Shown here: positions 24,698 through 33,337 of the stretch, piece after piece
Layout: each line of letters begins with the position of its first letter
Numbering within the stretch: position 1 is the first letter of the stretch
NCBI RefSeq assembly: GCF_002865585.1
Contig: NZ_CP025581.1
Location: 1,054,001-1,118,000, forward strand
Reading direction: 5' to 3'
From: Nocardioides houyundeii
Lineage (GTDB): Bacteria > Actinomycetota > Actinomycetes > Propionibacteriales > Nocardioidaceae
Length of the DNA stretch: 64,000 nt
Notes under the pieces: model-generated
What the model was told of the DNA's origin: nothing
What the model saw: only the letters and a program-made list of their open reading frames with translations
Databases searched by the model: none
Made by a program: the position numbers and the translations under genes

Positions 24698-26029
24698 ATG
24701 GTGGGGACGTCTGCGGCATCGAAGCGGGGCCACGTGCCGGGCGCTCTGGTGGCCCCGCACGACGTCATCGAGCTGCTCGACGGTCAGCTCCGGCTCGCGG
24801 TCCGGCAGGAGGGAGTCGATCCCCAGCGGGACGTCGAGGTGGTGCGTGGGCTCGCGGAACGGCTGGTCCGTGAGCACGACGAGCGGTCCCTGACGGGAGT
24901 GGTGGCGCCGGTCGCCGAGCCCGACGCCCTGGTGGGCGAGCTGGTGGCGCGGGTGGCCGGGTTCGGTCCGCTGCAGCAGTTCCTCGACGACCCGGACGTG
25001 GAGGAGATCTGGATCAACGACCCGAGCCGGGTGTTCGTGGCCAGGCACGGGCGACACGAGCTCACCAACCTCGTGCTGACGCGGACCCAGGTCACCGAGC
25101 TGGTCGAGCGCATGCTCAAGTCGAGCGGGCGCCGGATCGACCTCAGCATGCCGTTCGTGGACGCCATGCTGCCGCAGGGGCATCGGTTGCACGTGGTGCT
25201 GGAGGGCATCAGCCGAGGGTTCACCGCGGTCAACATCCGCAAGTTCCGGCTGGAGGCGGCACGGCTGGGGGAGCTCGTCGAGCTGGGCAGCCTGACCCCG
25301 TCGGCCGCAGCGTTCCTCGAGGCCTCGGTGCGCGCGGGTCTCAACGTGCTGGTGGCAGGCGGGACCCAGGCAGGCAAGACCACCCTGCTCAACTGCCTGG
25401 CCGCCGCCATCCCAGGTGGGGAGCGGGTGATCACGGCCGAGGAGGTCTTCGAGCTCAGGTTCCCCCACCCGGACTGGGTGCCGATGCAGACCCGGCAGGC
25501 CGGGCTGGAGGGCACCGGTGAGATCCGGCTCCGGGACCTGGTCAAGGAGGCGCTGCGGATGCGGCCCTCGCGGGTGATCGTGGGGGAGGTGCGGGCGGCC
25601 GAGTGCCTGGACCTGCTGCTCGCCCTCAACTCCGGCCTGCCCGGGATGTGCACGCTGCACGCCAACTCTGCTCGCGAGGCGCTGGTCAAGATGTGCACCT
25701 TGCCGCTGCTGGCCGGGGAGAACATCTCGGGACGGTTCGTCGTACCGACGGTGGCCAGCTCTGTCGACCTCGTGGTGCACCTGGGAATCGACGTGCGTGG
25801 GGTGCGCCGGGTCAACGAGATCGTGGCCGTGCCCGGCCGGGTGGAGAACGACGTCATCGAGATCGAGCCGGTCTTCGAGCGCCGGGGCGGCGAGCTGCGG
25901 TGGACCGGTGGGATGCCGCACCGGATCGAGCGGTTCGAGCGCATCGGCGTCGACGTCCACGAGATCCTGCAGGGCGCCACCCGAACGACCCGGTCGTCCC
26001 GGGTCGCCAGCCCGTCCGGAGCCCTGTGA
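24698..26029 (+). CDS. tadA: Tad pilus secretion ATPase TadA/CpaF
   Basis: Predicted protein of 443 residues, a hexameric ATPase that powers Flp/Tad pilus assembly. FGPLQQFLDDPDVEEIWIND is the typical N-domain signature, VLVAGGTQAGKTTLLNC the Walker A loop (about residue 222), VITAEEVFEL the Asp-box region, SRVIVGEVRAAE the Walker B, and GMCTLHANSAREAL the His-box. The ATG at 24698 lies 7 bases after GGGAGG. The gene opens a tightly packed operon in which almost every gene overlaps the next. Confidence 0.94.
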   Translation: MVGTSAASKRGHVPGALVAPHDVIELLDGQLRLAVRQEGVDPQRDVEVVRGLAERLVREHDERSLTGVVAPVAEPDALVGELVARVAGFGPLQQFLDDPDVEEIWINDPSRVFVARHGRHELTNLVLTRTQVTELVERMLKSSGRRIDLSMPFVDAMLPQGHRLHVVLEGISRGFTAVNIRKFRLEAARLGELVELGSLTPSAAAFLEASVRAGLNVLVAGGTQAGKTTLLNCLAAAIPGGERVITAEEVFELRFPHPDWVPMQTRQAGLEGTGEIRLRDLVKEALRMRPSRVIVGEVRAAECLDLLLALNSGLPGMCTLHANSAREALVKMCTLPLLAGENISGRFVVPTVASSVDLVVHLGIDVRGVRRVNEIVAVPGRVENDVIEIEPVFERRGGELRWTGGMPHRIERFERIGVDVHEILQGATRTTRSSRVASPSGAL

Positions 26030-26883
26030 TGGGCGCGTTGCTGGGACTCGGGTTCGGGGTCGGGGCGATGCTGATCTGGTCCGCGTTCTTCCTGCCTCGC
26101 CGCCCCCGGGCCCGAGTCCGGGGTGCCGGCCGGCTGGAGCAGCTGCTCGCCCGAGCCGGGATGGGTCAGACCTCGGTCGCGAGCCTGCTGACCCTGTGCC
26201 TGGTCCTTTCCTTCTGCGTGCTGGTGCTCGTCCAGATCCTCTCCCGTGCGCTGCCCGTCGCGGTGGCCTTCGCCGCGATGGCGGCGTACCTGCCGCTGGC
26301 CGTGCTCGCCGGCCGTGGCCGCCGTCGCCAGCGCGAGTTCGCCGAGGTCTGGCCGGAGGCGGTGGACAACCTGGCCTCGGCGGTGCGGGCTGGGCTCTCC
26401 CTCCCCGACGGGCTGGCAGCCCTGGCGACGTCGGGGCCCGAGCCGCTGCGCGAGACCTTCGCGCAGTTCGCCCTGGACTACCAGGTGACGGGACGGTTCG
26501 GCGAGTCCCTGGACCGGCTCAAGGAGCGCCTGGCAGACCCGGTGGGGGACCGGATGGTGGAGGGGTTGCGCATCGCGCGCGAGGTCGGTGGGGGAGACCT
26601 CGGGCGTCTGCTGCGCAACCTCTCCACCTACCTCCGCGAGGAGGCCCGGACCCGTTCCGAGCTAGAGGCCCGGCAGGCCTGGACCGTCAACGGTGCCCGT
26701 CTCGCGGTCGCGGCCCCCTGGGTGGTCCTGCTGATGATGTCCGCCCAGACCGAGCTGATCGGCCGTTATGCGACTCCGTCCGGTGCGCTGGTGCTGGCCA
26801 TCGGCGCCGGGCTCTGCTGCGGCGCCTACGCCGTGATGATGCGGATCGGTCGGCTGCCCGTGGAGCGGCGGATCCTGTCATGA
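26029..26883 (+). CDS. tadB: Tad pilus inner-membrane protein TadB
   Basis: Predicted protein of 284 residues of the type II secretion F family. It has an N-terminal helix, a hydrophobic pair around 50-90, the cytosolic T2SSF part with WPEAVDNLASAVRAGLSLPD and REVGGGDLGRLLRNLSTYLR, and two C-terminal helices. With TadC it forms the membrane platform above the ATPase. Its ATG overlaps the tadA stop (TGATG). Confidence 0.92.
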   Translation: MGALLGLGFGVGAMLIWSAFFLPRRPRARVRGAGRLEQLLARAGMGQTSVASLLTLCLVLSFCVLVLVQILSRALPVAVAFAAMAAYLPLAVLAGRGRRRQREFAEVWPEAVDNLASAVRAGLSLPDGLAALATSGPEPLRETFAQFALDYQVTGRFGESLDRLKERLADPVGDRMVEGLRIAREVGGGDLGRLLRNLSTYLREEARTRSELEARQAWTVNGARLAVAAPWVVLLMMSAQTELIGRYATPSGALVLAIGAGLCCGAYAVMMRIGRLPVERRILS

Positions 26884-27821
26884 GCCCGACCTTCACGGGT
26901 GCCCTCCTGGGCCTGCTGGCCGCCGGTGGCCTGCTGCTCGCGGCCTCCCGGATCACCTCTATCCGTCGTGCCCAGCTCTCCGTGCGGGTCTTGCCCTACG
27001 TCCGCGACCTGCCGCAGGCGGGACCTGCTGCGACCCTGCGCCCCGCCCCGTCCTCGCCGATGTCGGTGGCTGGCGGGGTCTTCGGTCCGAGCCTGCGACG
27101 GGCGGCGACGCTGGTCGAGCGCGTGCTGGGCGGCGCCCCGTCCGTACGGCGGCGGCTGGAGCGGGCCGACCTGGACAAGACGGTGCACGAGTTCCGGATC
27201 TCCCAGGTCATGTGGGGCGTGATGGCCTTCGCGGCCGTCGCGGCGTGGCAGGTGCTGCGGGCGCTCTCCGGCCCGTCGAGCCCGGTGCTCGCCCTGCTCA
27301 CCTGTCTGCTCGCCGGTGCCGCAGGCGTGCTGGCGCGGGATCAGTGGCTGAGCCACCAGGCCACGTCCCGGGAGCGGGAGATCCTCGCGGAGTTCCCGAT
27401 CATCGCCGAGCTGCTGGCCCTCGCCGTGGCCTCGGGGGAGAGCCCGGTGTCCGCGCTGGACCGGGTCGTGAAGCGCAGCACCGGTGCGCTCTCCGGCGAC
27501 CTGGCCCGGGTGCTCGCGGGGATCCGGACCGGGGAGCCGGTGGCGCTGGCGTTCCACGGCCTGTCGGTGCGCACCGGCCTGCCGATCGTCGCCCGGTTCG
27601 CCGACGGTGTGGCGGTCGCGATCGACCGGGGCACCCCGCTGGCCGACGTGCTGCATGCCCAGGCGGCCGACGTACGCGAAGCGGGGCGCCGCGAGCTGAT
27701 CGAGAGCGCGGCGCGCCGTGAGGTCTTCATGCTCGTGCCGGTGGTCTTCCTGGTGCTCCCGGTGACCGTGCTCTTCGCCTTCTACCCGGGCCTGGTCGGG
27801 CTGCGGCTGACCACCCCGTGA
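26880..27821 (+). CDS. tadC: Tad pilus inner-membrane protein TadC
   Basis: Predicted protein of 313 residues, second F-family platform protein. FPIIAELLALAVASGESPVSALD and GTPLADVLHAQAADVREAGRRELIE match the TadC pattern, with hydrophobic helices at the start, near 110-150 and at the C-terminus (FMLVPVVFLVLPVTVLFAFYP). It overlaps tadB by 4 bases. Confidence 0.9.
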   Translation: MSPTFTGALLGLLAAGGLLLAASRITSIRRAQLSVRVLPYVRDLPQAGPAATLRPAPSSPMSVAGGVFGPSLRRAATLVERVLGGAPSVRRRLERADLDKTVHEFRISQVMWGVMAFAAVAAWQVLRALSGPSSPVLALLTCLLAGAAGVLARDQWLSHQATSREREILAEFPIIAELLALAVASGESPVSALDRVVKRSTGALSGDLARVLAGIRTGEPVALAFHGLSVRTGLPIVARFADGVAVAIDRGTPLADVLHAQAADVREAGRRELIESAARREVFMLVPVVFLVLPVTVLFAFYPGLVGLRLTTP

Positions 27822-27914
27822 AGAGGCGGTCCGTGACGACCCACGACTGCAGACCCCTGATGCCGGACCGACTCGCACACAGACCACGACAGCACGACCA
27901 ACGGGAGAAGACAC

Positions 27915-28109
27915 ATGGACCAGATGACCCTGCTGATGCTGCGCCTGACGGCGTCCCTGCGCGACCGAGTCCGTGACGAGCGTGGCGATGTGCCCGGCTG
28001 GGTGCTCATCGTGGTGATGACCGCCGGGATCGTCACCGTCATCGGCTCCCTCGCCAAGACCGAGCTGCAGGAGATGCTGCGTACCGCACTGACGAGTGTC
28101 AAGGGCTGA
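27915..28109 (+). CDS. Small Flp-type pilin-like membrane protein
   Basis: Predicted protein of 64 residues with a charged N-terminal third and one hydrophobic helix, GWVLIVVMTAGIVTVIGSLA, preceded by DERGDVPG. The position between tadC and tadE, the size and the layout fit an Flp pilin or related pilus subunit, although the classic Gly-x-x-x-x-Glu-Tyr cleavage motif is not clear here. A GGGAGA ribosome site precedes the ATG. The preceding gap of 93 bases may allow separate, higher expression. Confidence 0.7.
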   Translation: MDQMTLLMLRLTASLRDRVRDERGDVPGWVLIVVMTAGIVTVIGSLAKTELQEMLRTALTSVKG

Positions 28110-28110
28110 C

Positions 28111-28557
28111 GTGCCTGCCCGGACGCCGGGCCACCGGGGTGAGCAGGGTGCGGCGGTCGTCGACTTCGTGCTGGTCCTGGTGATCCTGCTCCCGCTGTTC
28201 CTCGGCATCCTCCAGCTCGCCCTAGTGCTCCACGTGCGCAACACCATGGCGTCGGCGGCCGCGGAGGGCGCACGGTACGCCGCGACCTGGCAGTCGAGCC
28301 CGGAGGACGGGATCGCGAAGGCCAGGGCGCAGATCGAGGGGGTCGTCTCGCAGGACTTCGCGGCCGACCCCACCATCGAGGTGGTGGACATCGACGGTGC
28401 CCCGGCATACCGGATGACGATCGACGTCACCGTGCCGACCTTGGGCCTGGGCGGACCCGGGGTGTCGTTCCAGGTGAGCGGGAACGCGATCATCGAGCCC
28501 GACCCCGACGGCGGCGCCCGAGCCGTCGGCACAGCCGAGCTGGCGGGTGCGGGGTGA
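28111..28557 (+). CDS. tadE: TadE-like pilus assembly protein
   Basis: Predicted protein of about 148 residues with the TadE signature: a short positive N-terminus with EQGAAVVDFVLVLVILLPLF, where GAAxVDF and the following helix form the pseudopilin-like signal, then a soluble domain. The GTG at 28111 follows AAGGG at 5 bases; a GTG at 28096 overlapping the pilin gene is an alternative. TadE-type minor pseudopilins sit in the membrane and support pilus assembly. Confidence 0.85.
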   Translation: MPARTPGHRGEQGAAVVDFVLVLVILLPLFLGILQLALVLHVRNTMASAAAEGARYAATWQSSPEDGIAKARAQIEGVVSQDFAADPTIEVVDIDGAPAYRMTIDVTVPTLGLGGPGVSFQVSGNAIIEPDPDGGARAVGTAELAGAG

Positions 28558-29000
28558 CGCCGCGGCGCCGGGACGAGTCGGGAAGCGCCCTGGTGGAGTT
28601 CGTGTGGCTGGGGATCCTGCTGCTCGTGCCGCTGGTGTGGATCATCGTGTCGGTCTTCGAGGTCCAGAGGGGGGCCTTCGCGGTCAGCGCCGCGGCGCGT
28701 GCCGCGGGACGGGCCTATGCCCTCGCCCCGGACGACGAGGCGGGGATGGCCCGTGCCAGGACCGTGGCGCGACAGACCCTGGACGACCAGGGAGCCGACG
28801 ACATGCCGCTGCGGGTGCGCGTCACCTGCACCACCGGCAGGGGCCACTGCCACGACGGGACCTCCCTGATCACCGTCGAGATCTCCTCGGGGATCGACCT
28901 GCCGCTGTTCCCCGAGGCGCTCAAGGACGGCCAGACGAGCTTCGCGCTGGACGCCCGGCACACGGTCCCGGTCGGGCAGTACATCCAGGCCGGCCCCTGA
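28554..29000 (+). CDS. Second TadE/TadG-like pseudopilin
   Basis: Predicted protein of 148 residues starting MTPRRRDESGSALVEFVWLG, again the G-x-A-x-V-E-F pseudopilin motif followed by one membrane helix (LGILLLVPLVWIIVSVFEVQ). The outer part has a Cys pair (VTCTTGRGHCHDG) that could form a disulfide. GTGA overlap with tadE and a one-base overlap with the next gene place it firmly in the operon. Confidence 0.82.
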   Translation: MTPRRRDESGSALVEFVWLGILLLVPLVWIIVSVFEVQRGAFAVSAAARAAGRAYALAPDDEAGMARARTVARQTLDDQGADDMPLRVRVTCTTGRGHCHDGTSLITVEISSGIDLPLFPEALKDGQTSFALDARHTVPVGQYIQAGP

Positions 29001-29467
29001 TGACCAGGACGTCGTGGACGTTGTGGATGCCGCGCCCGAGAGGGGAGACCGGACAGGTCTCGCTGCTCATCATCGGGTTCTTCCTGGTGCTGCTGCTGGC
29101 GGTGGCCACCGTCGTGGACGCCTCGGCGGCGTTCCTGCAACGCCAGTCCCTGGACTCGCTGGCTGACGGTGCCGCGCTCCGCGGGGCCGACCTCGGGTCG
29201 GTCGGGACCTACCAGGGCGGCGTACCCGAGGAGCGGCTCGAGCAGGTCGGCAGCCAGGTCCACGAGGCCGTCAGCGCCTACCTCGTCGCGGTGGGGGCGG
29301 ACCAGCGCTATCCCGGACTGCGGCACGAGGTGCTGGTGGACCGCGACGCAGGCGTGGTCCGGGTGACCTTGCGCGCCCCGCTGGAGCTGCCGCTGCGCGT
29401 GCCGGGGGTCGACAAGCACGCCACCATCGGTGCCACCGGAAGCGCCGCAGTGACGGTGCAGCGGTGA
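29000..29467 (+). CDS. TadG-like pilus-associated protein (DUF-type Flp pilus assembly)
   Basis: Predicted protein of 155 residues with ETGQVSLLIIGFFLVLLLAVATVVDASAAF split over one membrane helix, then SLADGAALRGADLG, the usual sequence after the helix in TadG N-terminal domains. No von Willebrand domain is present, so it is a short form. It is the last gene of the operon. No TadZ-like ATPase or prepilin peptidase is found in this cluster. Confidence 0.8.
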   Translation: MTRTSWTLWMPRPRGETGQVSLLIIGFFLVLLLAVATVVDASAAFLQRQSLDSLADGAALRGADLGSVGTYQGGVPEERLEQVGSQVHEAVSAYLVAVGADQRYPGLRHEVLVDRDAGVVRVTLRAPLELPLRVPGVDKHATIGATGSAAVTVQR

Positions 29468-29588
29468 GGGTGCAGCGCTGAGGGTTCACAGCGCTCGGGA
29501 CGTGCGCTTCAGGGCAGTATTGTGGCGTACGACACAGCAGCCGCCCCCGATCGGACACTCTCCACCCGACCTCACGCTGGGACATCTC

Positions 29589-30170
29589 ATGCGCTCTCTC
29601 GCCACCGTGCTCCTCACGCTCGTGCTGCCACTCGGCGCCGCGACTGTCGCGGGCGCGACCCCTGCGGTCGCTACGCCGGCCGGAGTCAGCACCGCCGGCA
29701 GTAGTACCGGCAGTAGTACCGGCAGTAGTACCGGCAGCAGTACCGGCACGACCCCGAACCCGGCGGCCCGCGCCGCGGCGCTCCTGGGTGCGCGCACGGC
29801 CAAGGGGGGCGCCTACTCGCGCGCGGCCCACGGGGCGACCAACCGCCAGCGATCGTCGCGGGACCTGCGGACCCTGCGGCGCAACAAGTGCCTGACGGGC
29901 TTCGCCAACCGGCACGCCAACAGGATGGCCGCGCAGAAGCGGATGTACCACCAGGAGCTCGCCCCCATCATGGGCACGTGCGACCTGCGGGGCGCCGGGG
30001 AGAACGTCGCCTACGGCTATGCCTCGGGCCGGGCAGTGGTCAACCAGGGCTGGATGAACTCAGCCGGGCACCGGGAGAACATCCTGCGACCCGAGTTCCG
30101 GCTGATGGCCGTGGGGGCCGCAAAGGGCCCGGACGGGTCCTGGTACGTCGCCCAGGTCTTCGGCCGCTGA
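29589..30170 (+). CDS. Secreted CAP-domain (SCP/PR1-like) protein
   Basis: Predicted protein of 193 residues from ATG 29589: a signal peptide (TVLLTLVLPLGAATVAGA), a low-complexity STGSSTGSS segment, then a CAP domain with ANRHANRMAAQKRMYHQEL, GAGENVAYG and MNSAGHRENIL, the conserved signature stretches of the family. Bacterial CAP proteins are extracellular and mostly of unknown role. A longer reading from 29502 lacks a signal peptide at its start and is rejected. Confidence 0.87.
   Translation: MRSLATVLLTLVLPLGAATVAGATPAVATPAGVSTAGSSTGSSTGSSTGSSTGTTPNPAARAAALLGARTAKGGAYSRAAHGATNRQRSSRDLRTLRRNKCLTGFANRHANRMAAQKRMYHQELAPIMGTCDLRGAGENVAYGYASGRAVVNQGWMNSAGHRENILRPEFRLMAVGAAKGPDGSWYVAQVFGR
29697..29744 (+). 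repeat. Four 12-bp repeats GGCAGTAGTACC in the CAP gene
   Basis: Four contiguous 12-bp units (the last reads GGCAGCAGTACC) encode GSST repeats between the signal peptide and the CAP domain. Copy number could change by slippage without shifting the frame. Confidence 0.8.
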
Positions 30171-30201
30171 TACCGGACGCCACACCCCGATGACCCAGGC
30201 T

Positions 30202-30231
30202 TCGACAGGGTCACCGGGGGCGCCGTAGTGT
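30202..30231 (+). promoter_or_regulatory. Probable promoter of a leaderless prfB transcript
   Basis: TCGACA (30202-30207), 18 bases, then TAGTGT (30226-30231). The GTG start lies 7 bases beyond the -10, where transcription would begin, and no Shine-Dalgarno sequence is present, as expected for a leaderless actinobacterial mRNA. Confidence 0.6.
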
Positions 30232-30238
30232 TGCCGCC

Positions 30239-31357
30239 GTGGCAGGCCCAGATTTCGACGCGCAGATCAAGCAGCTCCAGGCGACCATGCACACCATCGA
30301 GCAGGTGCTCGACCTGGACAAGATGCGTCGGGAGATCGCCGACCTCGGGGACCAGGTGGCGGCCCCCGACCTGTGGGACGACCAGGCGAACGCCACCCGG
30401 GTGACCGGCCGTCTGTCGACGCTCCAGGGCACCGTGGACCGGTTCATGGCACTCTCGGACCGCATCGACGACCTGGAGATCATGCTCGAGCTCAGCCAGG
30501 AGGAGGGCGACGCGGAGTCGCTCGCCGACGCCGAGAAGGAGCTGGGCAGGATCCAGAAGGCCGTGGAGTCGCTGGAGATCCGCACCCTGCTCTCCGGTGA
30601 GTACGACGAGCGAGAGGCCCTGGTCTCCATCCGCTCCGGTGCCGGGGGAGTGGACGCCGCGGACTTCGCCGAGATGCTGATGCGGATGTACACCCGCTGG
30701 GCCGAGCAGCACAACTACCCCGTGGAGGTCTTCGAGACCTCCTACGCCGAGGAGGCCGGGCTCAAGTCCGCCACCTTCGCCATCCACGCGCCGTACGCCT
30801 ACGGCAACCTCTCCGTCGAGGCCGGCACCCACCGCCTGGTGCGGATCAGCCCCTTCGACAACCAGGGCCGCCGCCAGACCAGCTTCGCCGCCGTCGAGGT
30901 GGTCCCGGTGCTGGAGCAGACCGACGAGATCGAGATCCCCGACGAGGAGATCCGCGTCGACGTCTACCGTTCCGGCGGCCCGGGCGGCCAGTCAGTCAAC
31001 ACCACCGACTCCGCGGTGCGACTGACCCACCTGCCCACGGGCACCGTCGTCTCCTGCCAGAACGAGAAGAGCCAGCTGCAGAACAAGGCCAGCGCCATGG
31101 TGGTGCTCAAGGCCAAGCTGCTGGCCCGCAAGAAGGCCGAGGAGAAGGCGCACCTGGACGAGATGCGCGGCGACGTGCAGGCCAGCTGGGGCGACCAGAT
31201 GCGCAACTACGTGCTCAACCCCTACCAGATCGTCAAGGACCTGCGGACCGGCTACGAGGTCGGCAACCCGAGCGCGGTCTTCGACGGCGACCTCGACGGC
31301 TTCCTCGAGGCCGGCATCCGCTGGCGCCGCGGCACCGACCAGGACGAGGCCAGCTAG
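30239..31357 (+). CDS. prfB: Peptide chain release factor 2
   Basis: Predicted protein of 372 residues that releases peptides at UGA and [22 protein letters not shown] holds the SPF stop-codon reading tripeptide (about residue 203) and [14 protein letters not shown] the GGQ catalytic loop (about 246). The frame runs straight through, without the programmed UGA frameshift of many RF2 genes. It starts a conserved actinobacterial block with ftsE, ftsX and smpB. Confidence 0.97.
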   Translation: MAGPDFDAQIKQLQATMHTIEQVLDLDKMRREIADLGDQVAAPDLWDDQANATRVTGRLSTLQGTVDRFMALSDRIDDLEIMLELSQEEGDAESLADAEKELGRIQKAVESLEIRTLLSGEYDEREALVSIRSGAGGVDAADFAEMLMRMYTRWAEQHNYPVEVFETSYAEEAGLKSATFAIHAPYAYGNLSVEAGTHRLVRISPFDNQGRRQTSFAAVEVVPVLEQTDEIEIPDEEIRVDVYRSGGPGGQSVNTTDSAVRLTHLPTGTVVSCQNEKSQLQNKASAMVVLKAKLLARKKAEEKAHLDEMRGDVQASWGDQMRNYVLNPYQIVKDLRTGYEVGNPSAVFDGDLDGFLEAGIRWRRGTDQDEAS

Positions 31358-31378
31358 TCCGCACCAGCTAGTCCGCAC
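31351..31378 (+). repeat. 14-bp perfect tandem duplication over the prfB stop
   Basis: CAGCTAGTCCGCAC occurs at 31351-31364 and again at 31365-31378. The first copy contains the prfB TAG. The rest of the gap to ftsE (31379-31662) shows no gene. Confidence 0.8.
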
Positions 31379-31662
31379 CAGGACGTGGTACGGAGCCATC
31401 CCCGTGTGCTCCGCACGACGTCCGGCGCAGTCAGCTAGCGCCTGCGCAGGTCGGGCTCGACCAGGGCCGGCGGGCCGTAGCCCCGGTCCGCCTTGAGATT
31501 TGACTACGCTGGCTCCTGCCATCCGCTGGGCGGACCGCGGTGCCCTGCGGGGTCCGCGCAGAGCCGGCATCAACGGCGGCGATGTGGGCCTCGCAACACC
31601 CAGCGGGACCCTTTCGGCGGGGCGGCGGCAGGGACTGGTCCCCTCGCGTACCCTCGGTCCAC

Positions 31663-32352
31663 GTGATTCGATTCGAGAAGGTCACCAAGGCCTATCCCGG
31701 ACACGCCCATCCCGCTCTCGACCAGGTCTCGGTCGATATCGAGAAGGGCGAGTTCGTCTTCCTGGTGGGATCGTCGGGCTCCGGCAAGTCGACGTTCCTG
31801 CGCCTGGTGCTCCGCGAGTACCGGCCGAGCTCGGGTCGCGTCTACGTGGCTGGCAAGGAGATCAACCGCCTCGCGAGCTGGAAGGTGCCGCGGCTGCGCC
31901 GGGACATCGGCACCGTGTTCCAGGACTTCCGGCTGCTGCCCAACAAGACCGTGACCGAGAACGTCGCCTTCGCCCTGCAGGTGATCGGCCGCTCGCGTGC
32001 CGACATCAAGGACCTGGTGCCGGAGACGCTCGAGCTGGTCGGCCTCGACGGCAAGGGCGACCGGATGCCTGATGAGCTCTCCGGCGGCGAGCAGCAGCGC
32101 GTCGCCGTGGCCCGCGCGTTCGTCAACCGGCCGATGATCCTCATCGCCGACGAGCCCACCGGCAACCTGGACCCCACCACGTCGGTGGGCATCATGAAGC
32201 TGCTGGACCGGATCAACCGGACCGGTACCACCGTGGTGATGGCGACCCACGATGCCGGCATCGTGGACCAGATGCGCAAGCGTGTCATCGAGCTCGAGCA
32301 CGGCCGCGTGATCCGCGACCAGGCCCAGGGCGTCTACGGCGCCCAGAACTGA
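31663..32352 (+). CDS. ftsE: Cell division ATP-binding protein FtsE
   Basis: Predicted protein of 229 residues, an ABC ATPase that with FtsX activates septal peptidoglycan hydrolases. [13 protein letters not shown] starts the domain; [20 protein letters not shown] is Walker [18 protein letters not shown] the ABC signature, [14 protein letters not shown]alker B, and [10 protein letters not shown] the H-loop. The GTG at 31663 sits 8 bases after TACCCT, so the mRNA may be leaderless. Confidence 0.96.
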   Translation: MIRFEKVTKAYPGHAHPALDQVSVDIEKGEFVFLVGSSGSGKSTFLRLVLREYRPSSGRVYVAGKEINRLASWKVPRLRRDIGTVFQDFRLLPNKTVTENVAFALQVIGRSRADIKDLVPETLELVGLDGKGDRMPDELSGGEQQRVAVARAFVNRPMILIADEPTGNLDPTTSVGIMKLLDRINRTGTTVVMATHDAGIVDQMRKRVIELEHGRVIRDQAQGVYGAQN

Positions 32353-32371
32353 CGAGAGGTACTCCCACACC

Positions 32372-33283
32372 ATGCAGCTGCGGTACGTCTTCTCCGAGCT
32401 CGGACAGGGGCTGCGACGCAACCTGTCCATGCACCTCGCCGTCATCCTGACCCTGTTCGTCTCCCTCACCCTGGTCGGTCTCGGCGTGCTGTTGAACCAG
32501 CAGGCCAACAAGGCCGCCGACCACTGGGGCAGCCAGCTGCAGATCACCGTGTGGCTGTGCAAGGCCAAGGACTCCAACGCCGCCTGCACCGGCGAGGTGA
32601 CCGGCGCGCAGCGCGACGCCATCGTCAAGGTCGTCGAGGAGAACCCCGAGGTGGCCGACTACCACCTGGAGTCCAAGGAGGAGGCGTTCGGCAAGGTCAA
32701 GGAGCTCCTCGGTCCTGAGCGCTTCGAGGGTCCCAACCCGGCCGCGACGGCCGACGACATGCCCGAGTCGGTCTGGATCGAGCTCAACGACCCCGAGCAG
32801 TACGACGGCATCATGTCCGCGGTGCGCGGGCTGGACGGGGTCTCCGGCATCCGGGACATGCGCGAGACCCTCGCGCCGATCTACGGCTCGATCAACGCCC
32901 TGAAGTGGGGCGCGCTGGGCACCGCCGCATTCCTGGTGCTGGCCGCGCTGCTGCTGGTGGGCAACACGATCCGGCTCGCAGCCTTCGCCCGCCGCAAGGA
33001 GATCGGGATCATGCGGCTGGTCGGAGCCTCCACGCTCTACATCGCGCTGCCGTTCCTGCTGGAGGCCCTGGTGACCGCGCTCGCGGGGGTGGTGCTCGCC
33101 TCCGGCGCTCTGGCGGCGTTCATGTGGTTCGGCATCCACGAGCGCGCGGGCGACGACCTGAAGTTCATGCCCTGGATCGGCACGGGCGAGTACGGCATCG
33201 CCGTGCTGGCCGTCGCGGTCCTCGGACCGATCCTCACCGTGCTGCCGACACTCGTGCTGACCCGCAAATACCTCAAAGTCTGA
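32372..33283 (+). CDS. ftsX: Cell division permease-like protein FtsX
   Basis: Predicted protein of 303 residues with one N-terminal helix (MHLAVILTLFVSLTLVGLGV), an extracellular domain containing a Cys pair (VWLCKAKDSNAACTGE), and three C-terminal helices including RKEIGIMRLVGAS, the FtsX signature. It transmits FtsE ATP hydrolysis to outside hydrolases; the next gene encodes a fitting partner. Confidence 0.95.
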   Translation: MQLRYVFSELGQGLRRNLSMHLAVILTLFVSLTLVGLGVLLNQQANKAADHWGSQLQITVWLCKAKDSNAACTGEVTGAQRDAIVKVVEENPEVADYHLESKEEAFGKVKELLGPERFEGPNPAATADDMPESVWIELNDPEQYDGIMSAVRGLDGVSGIRDMRETLAPIYGSINALKWGALGTAAFLVLAALLLVGNTIRLAAFARRKEIGIMRLVGASTLYIALPFLLEALVTALAGVVLASGALAAFMWFGIHERAGDDLKFMPWIGTGEYGIAVLAVAVLGPILTVLPTLVLTRKYLKV

Positions 33284-33337
33284 CCTCGCTCCGATACGGT
33301 CGACGGGTTCACTTCCCCGAACACCTAAGGCAGCCTG

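Noticed and set aside
29697..29744. CRISPR-like array
   Set aside because: The repeats are contiguous without spacers and lie in frame inside a coding region. No CRISPR array was found elsewhere in the window.
31379..31662. Small gene between prfB and ftsE
   Set aside because: No frame with a good start, ribosome site or recognisable product; it is probably the ftsE promoter region.
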